From Peptoniphilus lacydonensis (GTDB lineage Bacteria > Bacillota > Clostridia > Tissierellales > Peptoniphilaceae): 64,000 bases of DNA. The stretch covers positions 30,001 through 94,000 of the forward strand of contig NZ_FNWF01000002.1 of the NCBI RefSeq assembly GCF_900106515.1, in the 5' to 3' direction. Shown in pieces: positions 43,526 to 53,483 of the stretch. The translations under genes and the position numbers were made by a program. The stretch's first letter is position 1. Every line of letters starts with the position of its first letter. The notes below the pieces were generated by a model. It was not told the DNA's origin. It ran no database searches and saw only the letters and a program-made list of their open reading frames with translations.

Positions 43526-46500
43526 TTGATTTTATTAAAAGAAATCTTAAAAAAAATGGATGATTCATCTTTGAGTCTTTCTGATGATATTTTTATCAAT
43601 TCTATAAAAAGAAATAAGAACAGTGGGGAAGTTTTTTTTACAATTATTTCGAAAGAAAAATTAGAATTAGATGATAAAGATGATATAAAAAAACTTTTCA
43701 AAAAAAATCTAAAAGATTATAAAGTATATATTGATTTTAAATCATCTTCTCTTTATGAAAGTGAAGATGATTTAATTTATGGAGAAATTCTAAAGTATAA
43801 TCCTTCTTCTAAAATTTGGATTGAAAATATTGAGATTATAAAAGATGAAAAATTAAGTAAAATTGAAATAAAATTACCAACAGAAGAAGCTTACTATAAT
43901 TTAACTAAAAATGGCTTTGGAAATTTTTTGGAAAAGAAACTTTTAGATTTTGGTAAATATAAAGTGGATTTTAATTGTAAGAAAAAGATTATAGAAGAAT
44001 CTCATATTGAATCTTTTATATCTAAAATAAATGAAGCTGAAGATTCTATTTCTGCAAAGCATGAATTAGAAATAAAAACAAATATAGACAACAAAGAAAA
44101 AGAAAGAAAAATAAAAAAGATTTCAAGCTATGGGAAAAAAGATTTAGAAAATATATCAAAACTTATAGATGTAAACTTAAATTCACAGAAAGTAACTGTT
44201 GAAGTTGATATTTTTAAAATAGAATCTAGAGAGCTAAAAAATGGGAATTTTTTGATTTCTCTTTCTATAACTGATTATACATCTTCAACTCTTGCCAAAA
44301 TATTTTTAAAACCAGAGAAAGCTGAAGAATTCTTAGAGAATTTTAGAGAAAAAGACCATGTCCTTATAACAGGAAAAGTTAATTATGACAATTTTTCTAG
44401 ATGCGAAACAATTATGTTAAATTATATAGAAAAGAAAGACAAGATTATTCGAATGGATTATTCCAATGAAAAAAGAGTTGAATTTAGAATTCACTCAAAA
44501 ATGTCGCAAATGTCGGGGGTGACTTCTTTCACAGATTTTGCACAAAGGGCAAAAACTTGGGGGCATAAAGCAATTGCAATTGCAGATAATGGTGATGTTC
44601 AAGGATTTCCTGAGGCTATGGAGTCTGGTGAAAAAGTAGGGCTTAAAATTTTATATGGGACAGATGTAAATTTTGTAGATGATAAAGAGAAAATTGTGAC
44701 AAATTTTGATTCTAATAAAAATTATAATTCCTACGTTGTTTTTGATATTGAAACAACAGGGCTTTCATCTAGAAATGATAAAATAACAGAAATTGGTGCA
44801 GTTAAGATTGTAGATGGAATAATTGTGGATAGATTTTCACAACTCATCAATCCCGAGAAAGAAATACCACAAGTTGTTGTTGATCTTACTGGAATTAGCA
44901 ATGCAAAAGTAGAAAATGAACCTACAATTGAAGAAGTAATCCCAAAGTTTTATGAATTTGCTAAAGACTCTGTTTTAGTAGCTCACAATGCAAAATTTGA
45001 TATTTCTTTCATTAGAAAAGAGTACAAAAATAATAATTTAAAATTTAATCATCCAATTTTAGATACTTTGGTACTTGCCAGAGCTACAATGACAAATATG
45101 AAAAGATTTAATTTAGGAACACTCTGTAAAAACCTTGGAATATCCCTTGTTGGGGCTCACAGGGCTGTAAATGATGCCGAAGCTACTGCGGCAATGTTTA
45201 TAAAACTTATAGGCAGATTTAAAAAAGAAAATAAATTTAACTTTGATGAATTGAATAAAATAGTTCAAAACATAGATTCTAAACGTTTATTCGAAAATTC
45301 TCTTCTTATAATAGTAAAAGATGAAATTGGATTGAAAAATTTATATAAATTAATTTCAGATTCTCACATGAAATTTTATAATTTTTCTGCAAAAGTTCCT
45401 AGAACTTTATTAGATAAATATAGAGAAGGAATTCTAGTTGGTTCTGGAAATGCAAATTCAGAACTTTTTGATGCTGTTTATAGAATGTGTCCAGATGAAG
45501 AATTACTTGAAATTGCAAAATATTATGACTTTCTGGAGATTCAACCTTGTAGTGACAATATTATGGCAATTGAAGATGGTAAATTTACTATAAAAGATAT
45601 AAAAGAGATAAATGAAAAAATTGTTTGGCTAGGGGATAAACTCAATATTCCTGTAATTGCAGATTCTGAAACATATTATATTGAAAAAGAAGAAGATTTA
45701 CTAAGAAGAATTGTTTTAAATGGAAAGCCTGGAAGGCCTGATGTTAGAGCAAGTAGAGAGCAAAAATTTTATTTTAAAACTACAGAAGAGATGCTTGAAG
45801 AATTTTCTTACTTGGGAGAAAAAAAATCATATGAAGTCGTAATAGAAAACACAAACAAATTAGCTAATGAAATTAAAAATATAAAGCCAATTCCAGATGG
45901 TAAATACCCTCCAGTAATTGAAGGCTCAGATGAAGATCTTAGAAATATGACTTATAAGAAAGCTCATGAGATTTATGGAGATAATCTTCCTCAAATTGTA
46001 GAAGACAGACTAGAAAAAGAACTTGAATCTATTATATCTAATGGTTATTCAGTATTATATATAATTGCTCAAAAATTAGTAAAAAAATCAAATGACGATG
46101 GTTTTTTAGTTGGGTCAAGAGGTTCTGTTGGTTCTTCATTTGTAGCAACTATGTCTGGAATAACAGAAGTAAATCCTCTTCCTCCACATTATATATGTCC
46201 AAATTGTAAATATTCTGAATTTTCTGAAGATTTAACTTATGGTTCTGGTGTAGATATGCCAGATAAAATTTGTCCTAAGTGTCACACTCCATTAAAAAAA
46301 GATGGACATAATATTCCCTTTGAAGTTTTTTTAGGGTTTTATGGAGATAAAGAGCCTGATATAGATTTAAATTTTGCAGGAGAATATCAACCGAGAGCTC
46401 ATAAATATACCGAAGAACTTTTTGGCGAAGGATATGTATTTAGAGCAGGAACTATTGGAAAAATTGCAGAAAAAACTGCCTATGGATATGTAAAAAAATA

Positions 46501-47773
46501 TTTTGAAAATAAAAATATTTCACCCATAGAAATAGATAGACTGTCTAAAGCTATAACAGATGGCAAGAGGACAAGTGGACAACATCCTGGTGGTGTAATG
46601 ATTGTGCCAAAGAGCAACAGTATTTTTGATTTTACTCCAATTCAATATCCAGCAGATGATTCAACGTCTGGAGTAGTAACTACACACTTTGACTATAACT
46701 TTATTCATGGTAAAATTTTAAAATTAGATATACTTGGTCATGATGGTCCAACAATAATAAAAATGTTAGAGGATTTTACAGGTTTAGATTCAAGTAAAAT
46801 TAGACTTGACGATGAAAAAACTCTTTCTATTTTTAATAGTGCAGATATTTTTAATATGGATGAAGATATTTTCACTTGTAAAACTGGAACTCTTGGGATA
46901 CCAGAATTTGGAACATCTTTTGTAATTTCAATGCTAATAGAAACTAAACCTAAGAATTTTGCAGATCTTGTTAGAATTTCTGGACTTTCTCATGGTACAG
47001 ATGTTTGGGTTTCAAATGCTCAAGAATTAGTAGATTCTGGACGTGCCGAGCTTAAAGATGTAATTGCAACAAGAGAAGATATTATGGTTTATTTAATAAA
47101 TGCAGGAGCCGAAAATAAAATGGCCTTTGATACTATGGAAAAAGTTAGAAAAGGAAAAGGTCTAACTGAAGAACAAGAAAAAATAATGAATAATTTAGAT
47201 TTGCCTGAATGGTATATTGATTCTTGTAAAAAAATTAAGTATATGTTTCCCAAGGCACATGCAGTTGCTTATGTGATGCTTTCTTTCAGAATTGCTTATT
47301 ATAAGTTAAATTATCCTCTTGCTTTTTACGCAACTTATTTTACAATTAAATTAAATGATTTCAACGGAGAAAATATTATTGAAGGTCCCAATTTTTTAAA
47401 AAATCGAATAAAGACATTAAGAGAAATTGAAAAACCTACTGCAAAAGATAAAGGAGAAATAAGAGTTTCTGAAGTTGCACTTGAAATGTATGCAAGAGGA
47501 TTTGAATTTTCACCAGCAGATTTATATAAATCAAAATCTTCAAAATTTACAATAGAAAATGAAAAAATCAGAATGCCTTTGAGAGCAATACCAGGCATTG
47601 GAGAAAATTGTGCAAATAATATTGAAGAAGAAGCACAAAAATCTAAATTTTTATCAATTGAGGATTTTTCAAAAAGAACAAAAGCGGGAAATTCTGTAAT
47701 TTCTATTCTACAAAAAAATGGGATGTTAGTAGATCTAGATGAAACTAATCAAATTTCTTTATTTAATTTTTGA
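43526..47773 (+). CDS. polC: DNA polymerase III PolC-type alpha subunit
   Basis: 1415 residues, TTG start. Main replicative polymerase of low-GC Gram-positives. Order: N-terminal and OB domains (about 1-320), PHP domain split by the exonuclease (about 325-400 and after 570), 3'-5' exonuclease VVFDIETTGLSSRNDKITEI (about 405-570), polymerase core with GSRGSVGSSFVATMSGITEV and EPDIDLNFAGEYQPRAH, and a zinc part (ICPNC ... ICPKC, about 888-920). In the PHP part the usual HLH is RIH and TDH is ADN, so metal-ligand histidines are missing. Length is near the B. subtilis protein (1437). Confidence 0.96.
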   Translation: MILLKEILKKMDDSSLSLSDDIFINSIKRNKNSGEVFFTIISKEKLELDDKDDIKKLFKKNLKDYKVYIDFKSSSLYESEDDLIYGEILKYNPSSKIWIENIEIIKDEKLSKIEIKLPTEEAYYNLTKNGFGNFLEKKLLDFGKYKVDFNCKKKIIEESHIESFISKINEAEDSISAKHELEIKTNIDNKEKERKIKKISSYGKKDLENISKLIDVNLNSQKVTVEVDIFKIESRELKNGNFLISLSITDYTSSTLAKIFLKPEKAEEFLENFREKDHVLITGKVNYDNFSRCETIMLNYIEKKDKIIRMDYSNEKRVEFRIHSKMSQMSGVTSFTDFAQRAKTWGHKAIAIADNGDVQGFPEAMESGEKVGLKILYGTDVNFVDDKEKIVTNFDSNKNYNSYVVFDIETTGLSSRNDKITEIGAVKIVDGIIVDRFSQLINPEKEIPQVVVDLTGISNAKVENEPTIEEVIPKFYEFAKDSVLVAHNAKFDISFIRKEYKNNNLKFNHPILDTLVLARATMTNMKRFNLGTLCKNLGISLVGAHRAVNDAEATAAMFIKLIGRFKKENKFNFDELNKIVQNIDSKRLFENSLLIIVKDEIGLKNLYKLISDSHMKFYNFSAKVPRTLLDKYREGILVGSGNANSELFDAVYRMCPDEELLEIAKYYDFLEIQPCSDNIMAIEDGKFTIKDIKEINEKIVWLGDKLNIPVIADSETYYIEKEEDLLRRIVLNGKPGRPDVRASREQKFYFKTTEEMLEEFSYLGEKKSYEVVIENTNKLANEIKNIKPIPDGKYPPVIEGSDEDLRNMTYKKAHEIYGDNLPQIVEDRLEKELESIISNGYSVLYIIAQKLVKKSNDDGFLVGSRGSVGSSFVATMSGITEVNPLPPHYICPNCKYSEFSEDLTYGSGVDMPDKICPKCHTPLKKDGHNIPFEVFLGFYGDKEPDIDLNFAGEYQPRAHKYTEELFGEGYVFRAGTIGKIAEKTAYGYVKKYFENKNISPIEIDRLSKAITDGKRTSGQHPGGVMIVPKSNSIFDFTPIQYPADDSTSGVVTTHFDYNFIHGKILKLDILGHDGPTIIKMLEDFTGLDSSKIRLDDEKTLSIFNSADIFNMDEDIFTCKTGTLGIPEFGTSFVISMLIETKPKNFADLVRISGLSHGTDVWVSNAQELVDSGRAELKDVIATREDIMVYLINAGAENKMAFDTMEKVRKGKGLTEEQEKIMNNLDLPEWYIDSCKKIKYMFPKAHAVAYVMLSFRIAYYKLNYPLAFYATYFTIKLNDFNGENIIEGPNFLKNRIKTLREIEKPTAKDKGEIRVSEVALEMYARGFEFSPADLYKSKSSKFTIENEKIRMPLRAIPGIGENCANNIEEEAQKSKFLSIEDFSKRTKAGNSVISILQKNGMLVDLDETNQISLFNF

Positions 47774-47777
47774 AAAC

Positions 47778-47805
47778 TTGTAATTCTACTAATTTGTGTT
47801 ATAAT
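47778..47805 (+). promoter_or_regulatory. Promoter of the rimP-nusA-infB operon
   Basis: TTGTAA (47778-47783), 16 bases, TATAAT (47800-47805), just after polC ends. The transcript would begin near 47812 and run straight into the hairpin at 47829. Confidence 0.7.
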
Positions 47806-47828
47806 TTAATAAGAAAGATATTTTTAGT

Positions 47829-47859
47829 AAAGAGTGGGGAGTCCCACTCTTTGTTTTTT
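47829..47859 (+). terminator. Leader terminator hairpin upstream of rimP
   Basis: AAAGAGTGGG (47829-47838), loop GAGT, CCCACTCTTT (47843-47852), then GTTTTTT. It may end polC transcripts, but it also lies in the leader of the next operon, right after that promoter. That position suits attenuation. Confidence 0.8.
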
Positions 47860-47875
47860 AGTAGTGAGGTGTTAA

Positions 47876-48337
47876 GTGAATAAAAAAGAGTTAAAAGAAA
47901 AGATTTACCCACTAGCTGAAGATGTTGCAAGAGAACTTGGATATGAAATTGTAGACATAGAGTTTCAAAATGGTTCAAAGCACGATCTGTTGTCAATTTT
48001 TATTTATAAAAAAGAAGGTATTGACCTTGATGATTGTACTGAAATGAGTAGAAATTTAGAAAAAAAATTAGACGATTTAGAATTTTTAAAAGATCCATAT
48101 TATTTAGAAATTTCTTCCCCGGGACTTGATAGACCTTTAAAAAATAAAGATGATTACAGGAGAAATATTGGGAATGAAGTTGAAGTTAAACTTTATGCTC
48201 CGATTCATGGAAAAAAAGAATTTAGTTTTGTATTAGATAAGTATGATGATGAAAATGTATATTTTGAGAGTAAAGGCAAAGGAGTTGCAATACCAATAAA
48301 ATCAATTTCATCAATGAAACAAACTATAAAATTTTAA
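47876..48337 (+). CDS. rimP: Ribosome maturation factor RimP
   Basis: 153 residues, GTG start, SD GTGAGGTG. Needed for 30S assembly. Family parts: GYEIVDIEFQNGS, DLDDCTEMSRNLEKKLD, YYLEISSPGLDRPLK. First gene of the nusA-infB operon as in most bacteria. Two-domain alpha/beta plus SH3-like. Confidence 0.95.
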   Translation: MNKKELKEKIYPLAEDVARELGYEIVDIEFQNGSKHDLLSIFIYKKEGIDLDDCTEMSRNLEKKLDDLEFLKDPYYLEISSPGLDRPLKNKDDYRRNIGNEVEVKLYAPIHGKKEFSFVLDKYDDENVYFESKGKGVAIPIKSISSMKQTIKF

Positions 48338-48348
48338 CGGAGGAATGT

Positions 48349-49602
48349 ATGAACCAAGAGTTTATAGAAGCTTTGAATGAAATCGAGAAAGAAAAGGGGA
48401 TTTCAAAAGAAATAGTTTTTGAAGCTTTAGAATCTGCTTTAGTTTCAAGCTATCGAAAAAATTATGGAACTTCACAAAATGTAATAGTAAATATGAATAG
48501 AGATACTGGAGAAATAAAGTTATATGCGTCTAAAGATATTGTCGAAGAAGTAGAAGACCCACAACTTGAGATGTCAATAGATGAAGCTAAAAAAATTGAC
48601 TCAAGCTATGAAGTTGGTGATGTATATAATTTAGAAATTCATCCTAAAAATTTTGGAAGAATTGCTGCACAAACAGCTAAACAAGTTGTAATTCAAAGAA
48701 TCAAGGATGCAGAAAGAGATATAGTCTTTGATGAATATATCGAAAGAGAAAAAGAAATAATAACTGGACTCGTTCAGAGAAAATCTTATAATAATGTATA
48801 TGTTGACCTTGGAACTACTGAGGGAGTACTTCCTTATAGTGAACAAATAAATAATGAGAAATACGAACATGGCGATAGATATAAAATGTTAATCCTTTCA
48901 GTAGAAAAATCAACTAAGGGTCCTCAAATTATTTTGTCAAGATCTCATCCTGATTTAATAAAAAGACTTTTCGAATTAGAGGTACCTGAAGTTAGTGAAG
49001 GAATTGTTGAAATTTATTCTATTTCTAGAGAGGCAGGTTCAAGAACTAAAATTTCTGTTTTTTCAAGAGATCCAGAGGTTGATCCACTTGGAGCTTGCGT
49101 TGGTTATAAAGGTCAAAGAGTAAATGCTATTGTAGATGAAATTCAAAATGAAAAGATAGACATAGTAATTTATGAGAAAGATACTGCCAAATTTATTGCA
49201 AATTCTTTAAGCCCGTCAAAGGTAGAAAAAGTATTTATAAATGAGGATGAAAAGTCTGCCCTTGCAATTGTTCCTGACTATCAGCTTTCTCTTGCAATAG
49301 GAAAAGAAGGGCAAAATGTTAGACTTGCAGCTAAATTAACTGGTTGGAAAATTGATATTAAATCACAAAAACAATTCGAAGAATACCTGGAAAAAAGAGA
49401 TATTACTGAAGAAGAATTACGAGAGGAATTCGAAAATTCAAAAGTTAATAGTAATGAAAGAGATAATACAGCATCTGATAATGGGGATTCTGAATTGCTA
49501 GAAGATGATATGTTTGAAATTTCAGACAAAGAATCTGATATAGAAAAAGATTCTAATCTATCTTCTGTTGAAGATGAAGATAAAGAAATAGATGAAATGT
49601 AA
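48349..49602 (+). CDS. nusA: Transcription termination/antitermination protein NusA
   Basis: 417 residues. Binds RNA polymerase and affects pausing and termination. N-terminal domain (about 1-130), S1 domain (VQRKSYNNVYVDLGTTEGVL, about 135-200), KH1 (GACVGYKGQRVNAIVDEI) and KH2 (LAIGKEGQNVRLAAKLTG). The last 60 residues are an acidic tail. SD CGGAGG. Its own leader contains a terminator-like hairpin. Confidence 0.96.
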   Translation: MNQEFIEALNEIEKEKGISKEIVFEALESALVSSYRKNYGTSQNVIVNMNRDTGEIKLYASKDIVEEVEDPQLEMSIDEAKKIDSSYEVGDVYNLEIHPKNFGRIAAQTAKQVVIQRIKDAERDIVFDEYIEREKEIITGLVQRKSYNNVYVDLGTTEGVLPYSEQINNEKYEHGDRYKMLILSVEKSTKGPQIILSRSHPDLIKRLFELEVPEVSEGIVEIYSISREAGSRTKISVFSRDPEVDPLGACVGYKGQRVNAIVDEIQNEKIDIVIYEKDTAKFIANSLSPSKVEKVFINEDEKSALAIVPDYQLSLAIGKEGQNVRLAAKLTGWKIDIKSQKQFEEYLEKRDITEEELREEFENSKVNSNERDNTASDNGDSELLEDDMFEISDKESDIEKDSNLSSVEDEDKEIDEM

Positions 49603-49627
49603 AATTCTTAATTTAATGAGGTAAAAA

Positions 49628-49891
49628 ATGTCAAAAATTAGGAAAGTTCCTATGCGAACTTGCATAGGTTGTAGAGAGCAAAAACCAAAAAAAGATTTAA
49701 TCAGAGTAGTAAAAGATAAAGAAAATAAAATTTTTATAGATAAAACAGGAAAGGCAAATGGAAGAGGAGCTTATTTATGTAATGATAAAAACTGTTTAGA
49801 AAAAGCAATAAAATCAAAAGCATTAAACAGAGCATTTACAACAGAAATTAGTGAGGAAGTTTATGAAAATCTAATTAATTCTGTAGAATAG
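49628..49891 (+). CDS. ylxR: YlxR-family RNA-binding protein (DUF448)
   Basis: 87 residues. MRTCIGCREQKPKKDLIRVV and KANGRGAYLC are the YlxR signature. Small nucleic-acid-binding protein between nusA and infB, as usual. It was proposed to modify regulation or bind RNA; its precise role is unclear. The usual L7Ae-like ylxQ gene between it and infB is absent here. Confidence 0.93.
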   Translation: MSKIRKVPMRTCIGCREQKPKKDLIRVVKDKENKIFIDKTGKANGRGAYLCNDKNCLEKAIKSKALNRAFTTEISEEVYENLINSVE

Positions 49892-49916
49892 GGCTTCTTT
49901 TGAGGAGGTGTTCAAT

Positions 49917-52160
49917 TTGTCAAAAATTAGAGTTCACGCATTGGCAAAGGAAATTGGTATCAGCAGTAAAGAATTGATTTTAAAATTACATGAACTAGAG
50001 ATACCAATAAAAAATCATATGTCAACTTTATCAAGTGCAGATGAAGAAAAAATAAGAAATTTATACACAAAAAATTCTTTTGATAAAAAATCTCCTGTAA
50101 AGAATAATAATTCTAAAAATAGAGATGAAAATATAAATATTAGAAATCAAGGCAAAAAAAACTCAAAGAACAAAGAAAAGAAAGAAGAAAGAAATTCTTT
50201 AAAAAAACAAAAGTCCAAAAACAGCAAAGTAAAAGATGAAAATATTTCTGAATATGAAGATGAAAAACACAACAAATCAAATAATAGAAAGTCTAACAAT
50301 AACTTTAAAAACAAAAACTCCTACAATAGAGATTTAACTAAGAAAAAACCAAAGAAAAAAGTTAAATCAAAGCATAAATCGGAAGAAAAAAGTGAAGGAG
50401 ATGATCCTATAAAAGTAATTGCACCAATAACAGTTAAGGACTTTTCAGACCAACTTGGAGTATCTATTTCCACAGTTATTACTAAGCTTATAGGCCTTGG
50501 AATAATGGCAAACCAAAATCAAAGTATCGATGAAGATACTTGCATACTTCTAGCAGACGAGTTGGGAATTGAGATTGATATGGAAGAACCAAATCTTGAT
50601 GAATCGGTTGAAGAAGAATATGGACTTCTAAAAAAAGATAAAGAAAGAGATTTAAAACTCAGACCACCTGTTGTAACAGTAATGGGACACGTTGACCATG
50701 GTAAGACTTCTCTACTTGATTCTATAAAATCCACTCATGTTACTCAGTCTGAAGCAGGAGGGATAACACAACACATAGGAGCTTATACTGTTAATTTATC
50801 TGGAAAGAAAATAACTTTCTTAGATACTCCTGGACATGAAGCATTTACTTCTATGCGACTTAGGGGAGCTCAAACTACTGATATAGCTGTTCTTGTTGTT
50901 GCAGCTGACGATGGAGTTATGCCTCAAACTGTTGAAGCTATTTCTCATGCAAGATCAGCTGACGTTCCAATAATTGTTGCCATAACTAAAATAGACAAAC
51001 CTGAAGCAAATCCAGAAAAAGTAAAGCAAGACCTTATGAACGAAAACCTCGTTGCAGAGGAATGGGGCGGAGATACAATTGTTGTCGGTGTTTCCTCTAA
51101 GACTGGAGAGGGAATAGATGAACTTTTGGAAATGATTCTTTTAGTTGCTGAAATGAAGGAATTAAAAGCTAATCCTAATAGACGAGCTATTGGAACTATA
51201 ATTGAAGCGAATCTTGACAAATCAAAGGGACCTATGGCGACAATTTTAATTAAAAATGGAACATTGAGGTTTGGAGATTCTATTGTATCAGGCATTTGTT
51301 CCGGAAGAATTAGAGCAATGGAAGATGACAAAGGCAAGAAAGTAAAAAAAGCTGGTCCTTCTATGCCAGTTGTCGTCCTAGGTCTTAATGATGTCCCTAA
51401 TGCAGGAGATACTATTTATGCTGTAAAAGATGATAAAACAGCAAAAGCCATTGCTGATAAAAATGCAGAAATATCAAGAGAAAAAAGGCTTAGTCAAACA
51501 ACTAAGATAAGTTTAGACAATTTATTCGAAAAAATTAGTGAAGAAGACGTTAAGGAACTAAATATTGTTGTAAAAGCTGATGTAAAGGGTTCTGTTGAAG
51601 CATTAAATCAATCTCTTCTTAAACTGTCTACTGAAGAAGTTAAAATTTCTATTATTCACTCCGGCGTAGGAGGAATCAATGAATCTGATGTTACTCTTGC
51701 TTCTGCATCAAATGCAATTGTAATAGGTTTTAACGTAAGACCGAATATGAATGCAATAGAACTTGCAAAAGAAGAAGAAGTGGAAATAAGAACTTACAGA
51801 GTTATTTATGAAATAATAAATGACATTGAACAAGCAGCAAAAGGTATGCTCGATCCAGATATTGTTGAAGAAATTTTAGGTAGATGTGAAGTAAGACAAA
51901 CATTCAAACTTCCAAATAATCAAATGGTTGCAGGGGTTTATGTTCTAAATGGAAAGATTTTGAGAAATGCTAAAGTAAAAGTATTAAGAGATGATGTAGT
52001 AATTCATGAAGGTGATATTTCATCGCTTAAAAGATTTAAAGATGACGTTAAAGAGCTTGCCCAAGGCTATGAAGGTGGTCTTGTAATTGATGGATTTAAT
52101 GATATAAAAGAAAATGATCTTTTAGAAGCATATATATTAAAGGAAGTAGAGAGATCATAA
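49917..52160 (+). CDS. infB: Translation initiation factor IF-2
   Basis: 747 residues from TTG 49917, 8 bases after AGGAGG (49903-49908); the GTG at 49908 overlaps the SD and is rejected. N-terminal winged helix SKIRVHALAKEIGISSKEL, then a lysine-rich linker of about 120 residues. The G domain has GHVDHGKTSLLDS (about residue 262), DTPGHEAFT and TKIDKPEAN. Domains II to IV follow, with the C-terminal fMet-tRNA binding part. Brings initiator tRNA to the ribosome. Confidence 0.96.
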   Translation: MSKIRVHALAKEIGISSKELILKLHELEIPIKNHMSTLSSADEEKIRNLYTKNSFDKKSPVKNNNSKNRDENINIRNQGKKNSKNKEKKEERNSLKKQKSKNSKVKDENISEYEDEKHNKSNNRKSNNNFKNKNSYNRDLTKKKPKKKVKSKHKSEEKSEGDDPIKVIAPITVKDFSDQLGVSISTVITKLIGLGIMANQNQSIDEDTCILLADELGIEIDMEEPNLDESVEEEYGLLKKDKERDLKLRPPVVTVMGHVDHGKTSLLDSIKSTHVTQSEAGGITQHIGAYTVNLSGKKITFLDTPGHEAFTSMRLRGAQTTDIAVLVVAADDGVMPQTVEAISHARSADVPIIVAITKIDKPEANPEKVKQDLMNENLVAEEWGGDTIVVGVSSKTGEGIDELLEMILLVAEMKELKANPNRRAIGTIIEANLDKSKGPMATILIKNGTLRFGDSIVSGICSGRIRAMEDDKGKKVKKAGPSMPVVVLGLNDVPNAGDTIYAVKDDKTAKAIADKNAEISREKRLSQTTKISLDNLFEKISEEDVKELNIVVKADVKGSVEALNQSLLKLSTEEVKISIIHSGVGGINESDVTLASASNAIVIGFNVRPNMNAIELAKEEEVEIRTYRVIYEIINDIEQAAKGMLDPDIVEEILGRCEVRQTFKLPNNQMVAGVYVLNGKILRNAKVKVLRDDVVIHEGDISSLKRFKDDVKELAQGYEGGLVIDGFNDIKENDLLEAYILKEVERS

Positions 52161-52513
52161 TGAATAGCAAAAGGATTAATAGAATTTCTGAAGAAGTAAA
52201 AAGAACAATTTCAGATATAGTACAAAACGAATTAAAAGATCCAAGGATTCCATCTATAACAAGCATTTCTCATGTAGAAGTTACAAACGATCTTTCCTAT
52301 GCTAAGGTATATGTATCTGTTCTTGGAAATGATTTTGACAGAGATGAAGCAATAGAAGGGCTTAATTCTGCCAAAGGATTTATAAAAAAGGAATTATCTA
52401 AGAAAATAAAATTAAGAGCTATGCCTGAACTTATTTTTATAAAAGATGATTCAATAGAAAAATCCTTAGAACTTGATAAGCTAATTGATGAGGTAAATCA
52501 TGGAGATGAATAA
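52160..52513 (+). CDS. rbfA: Ribosome-binding factor A
   Basis: 117 residues. ATG overlaps the infB stop (TAATG). KH-like protein for late 30S maturation. KRINRISEEVKRTISDIVQN opens the family; ELKDPRIPSITSISHVEV and SYAKVYVSVLG follow. The next gene starts inside its end, so coupled. Confidence 0.95.
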   Translation: MNSKRINRISEEVKRTISDIVQNELKDPRIPSITSISHVEVTNDLSYAKVYVSVLGNDFDRDEAIEGLNSAKGFIKKELSKKIKLRAMPELIFIKDDSIEKSLELDKLIDEVNHGDE

Positions 52514-53483
52514 ATTAGATTCTTTTTCTTGTGAATTTAAAGAATTAATTGATAGAAGCGAAAAAATCGCAGTTGCATCTCATTTAAATCCAGATGGGGA
52601 TAATTTAGGCTCAGTCACAGCAATGGTCGGAATGTTAAAAAAATTAGGGAAAGAGGCTATTTTTGTTCTAGATGACATTATACCAAACTCTTTCAAGTTT
52701 CTTCCAAATCTAGGTTCTGCTAAAAATCCCAGGGATTTAAGAGAAGATTTTGACTTATTTATAGCGCTCGATTCCTCTGATTTAAATAGAATGGGTCCTA
52801 ATGTTTCAAGAATATTTAAAAATTCAAAAAAAACTATAAATATAGATCATCATTTTAGCAATGATAATTTTGCAAGCTTGAATATTGTTGACGATAAATC
52901 TCCAGCAACATGCGAACTTCTTGCAAGAATTTTTGAGTCACTGGATTTTGAGCTTAATAAAAATATTGCAACATCTTTATTTACAGGAATTTCTACTGAT
53001 ACTGGTTCTTTTAAATACGATTCTATAAATTCTAATACATTTATAATAGCATCGGAACTTTTTAAATATGACATCAATATAAATGAAATAACTGTAAACA
53101 TCTATCAAAGTAGAACTAAATCTAAAACAGATTTGTTAATTAAATCAATGAATTCTATTGAATATTTTTGTGATAATAAAATAGCTGTTGTTTATGTCAC
53201 AAAAGATGATATGACAAAAACAAATGCAGAAAAATCTGATGCAGATGGAATTGTCGAATTTGTTAGAGATATTGATACCGTTGAGCTTGCAGTTTTATTA
53301 AAGGAAAAAGATGATTGTATTAGGCTTTCTCTAAGGTCTAAATCAAAAATTGATTGTACTAAAATTGCTTCTCAATTTAATGGTGGAGGTCATGTTAGAG
53401 CATCTGGAGGAACTATTAATCATTTAAACTTAGAAAAAGCTAAAAATGATGTAATAGAAGTGGCAAAAAAACAATTATTATGA
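52500..53483 (+). CDS. nrnA: DHH/DHHA1 phosphoesterase (oligoribonuclease/pAp phosphatase, NrnA type)
   Basis: 327 residues; start ATG 52500 with GAGGT upstream, overlapping rbfA by 14 bases. Degrades short RNA and pAp. DHH motifs: ASHLNPDGDNLGS (about 27-39), LDSSD, and NIDHHFSN (about 116-123). DHHA1 with FNGGGHVRASGG near the C-terminus. This rbfA-nrnA-truB order is typical of Firmicutes. Confidence 0.93.
   Translation: MEMNKLDSFSCEFKELIDRSEKIAVASHLNPDGDNLGSVTAMVGMLKKLGKEAIFVLDDIIPNSFKFLPNLGSAKNPRDLREDFDLFIALDSSDLNRMGPNVSRIFKNSKKTINIDHHFSNDNFASLNIVDDKSPATCELLARIFESLDFELNKNIATSLFTGISTDTGSFKYDSINSNTFIIASELFKYDININEITVNIYQSRTKSKTDLLIKSMNSIEYFCDNKIAVVYVTKDDMTKTNAEKSDADGIVEFVRDIDTVELAVLLKEKDDCIRLSLRSKSKIDCTKIASQFNGGGHVRASGGTINHLNLEKAKNDVIEVAKKQLL

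Noticed and set aside
49120-49600. Acidic tail of NusA as a separate gene
   Set aside because: It is continuous in frame with KH2 and has no start of its own.
50945-51337. 130-codon minus-strand frame in infB
   Set aside because: Antisense of the conserved G domain; no start signals.
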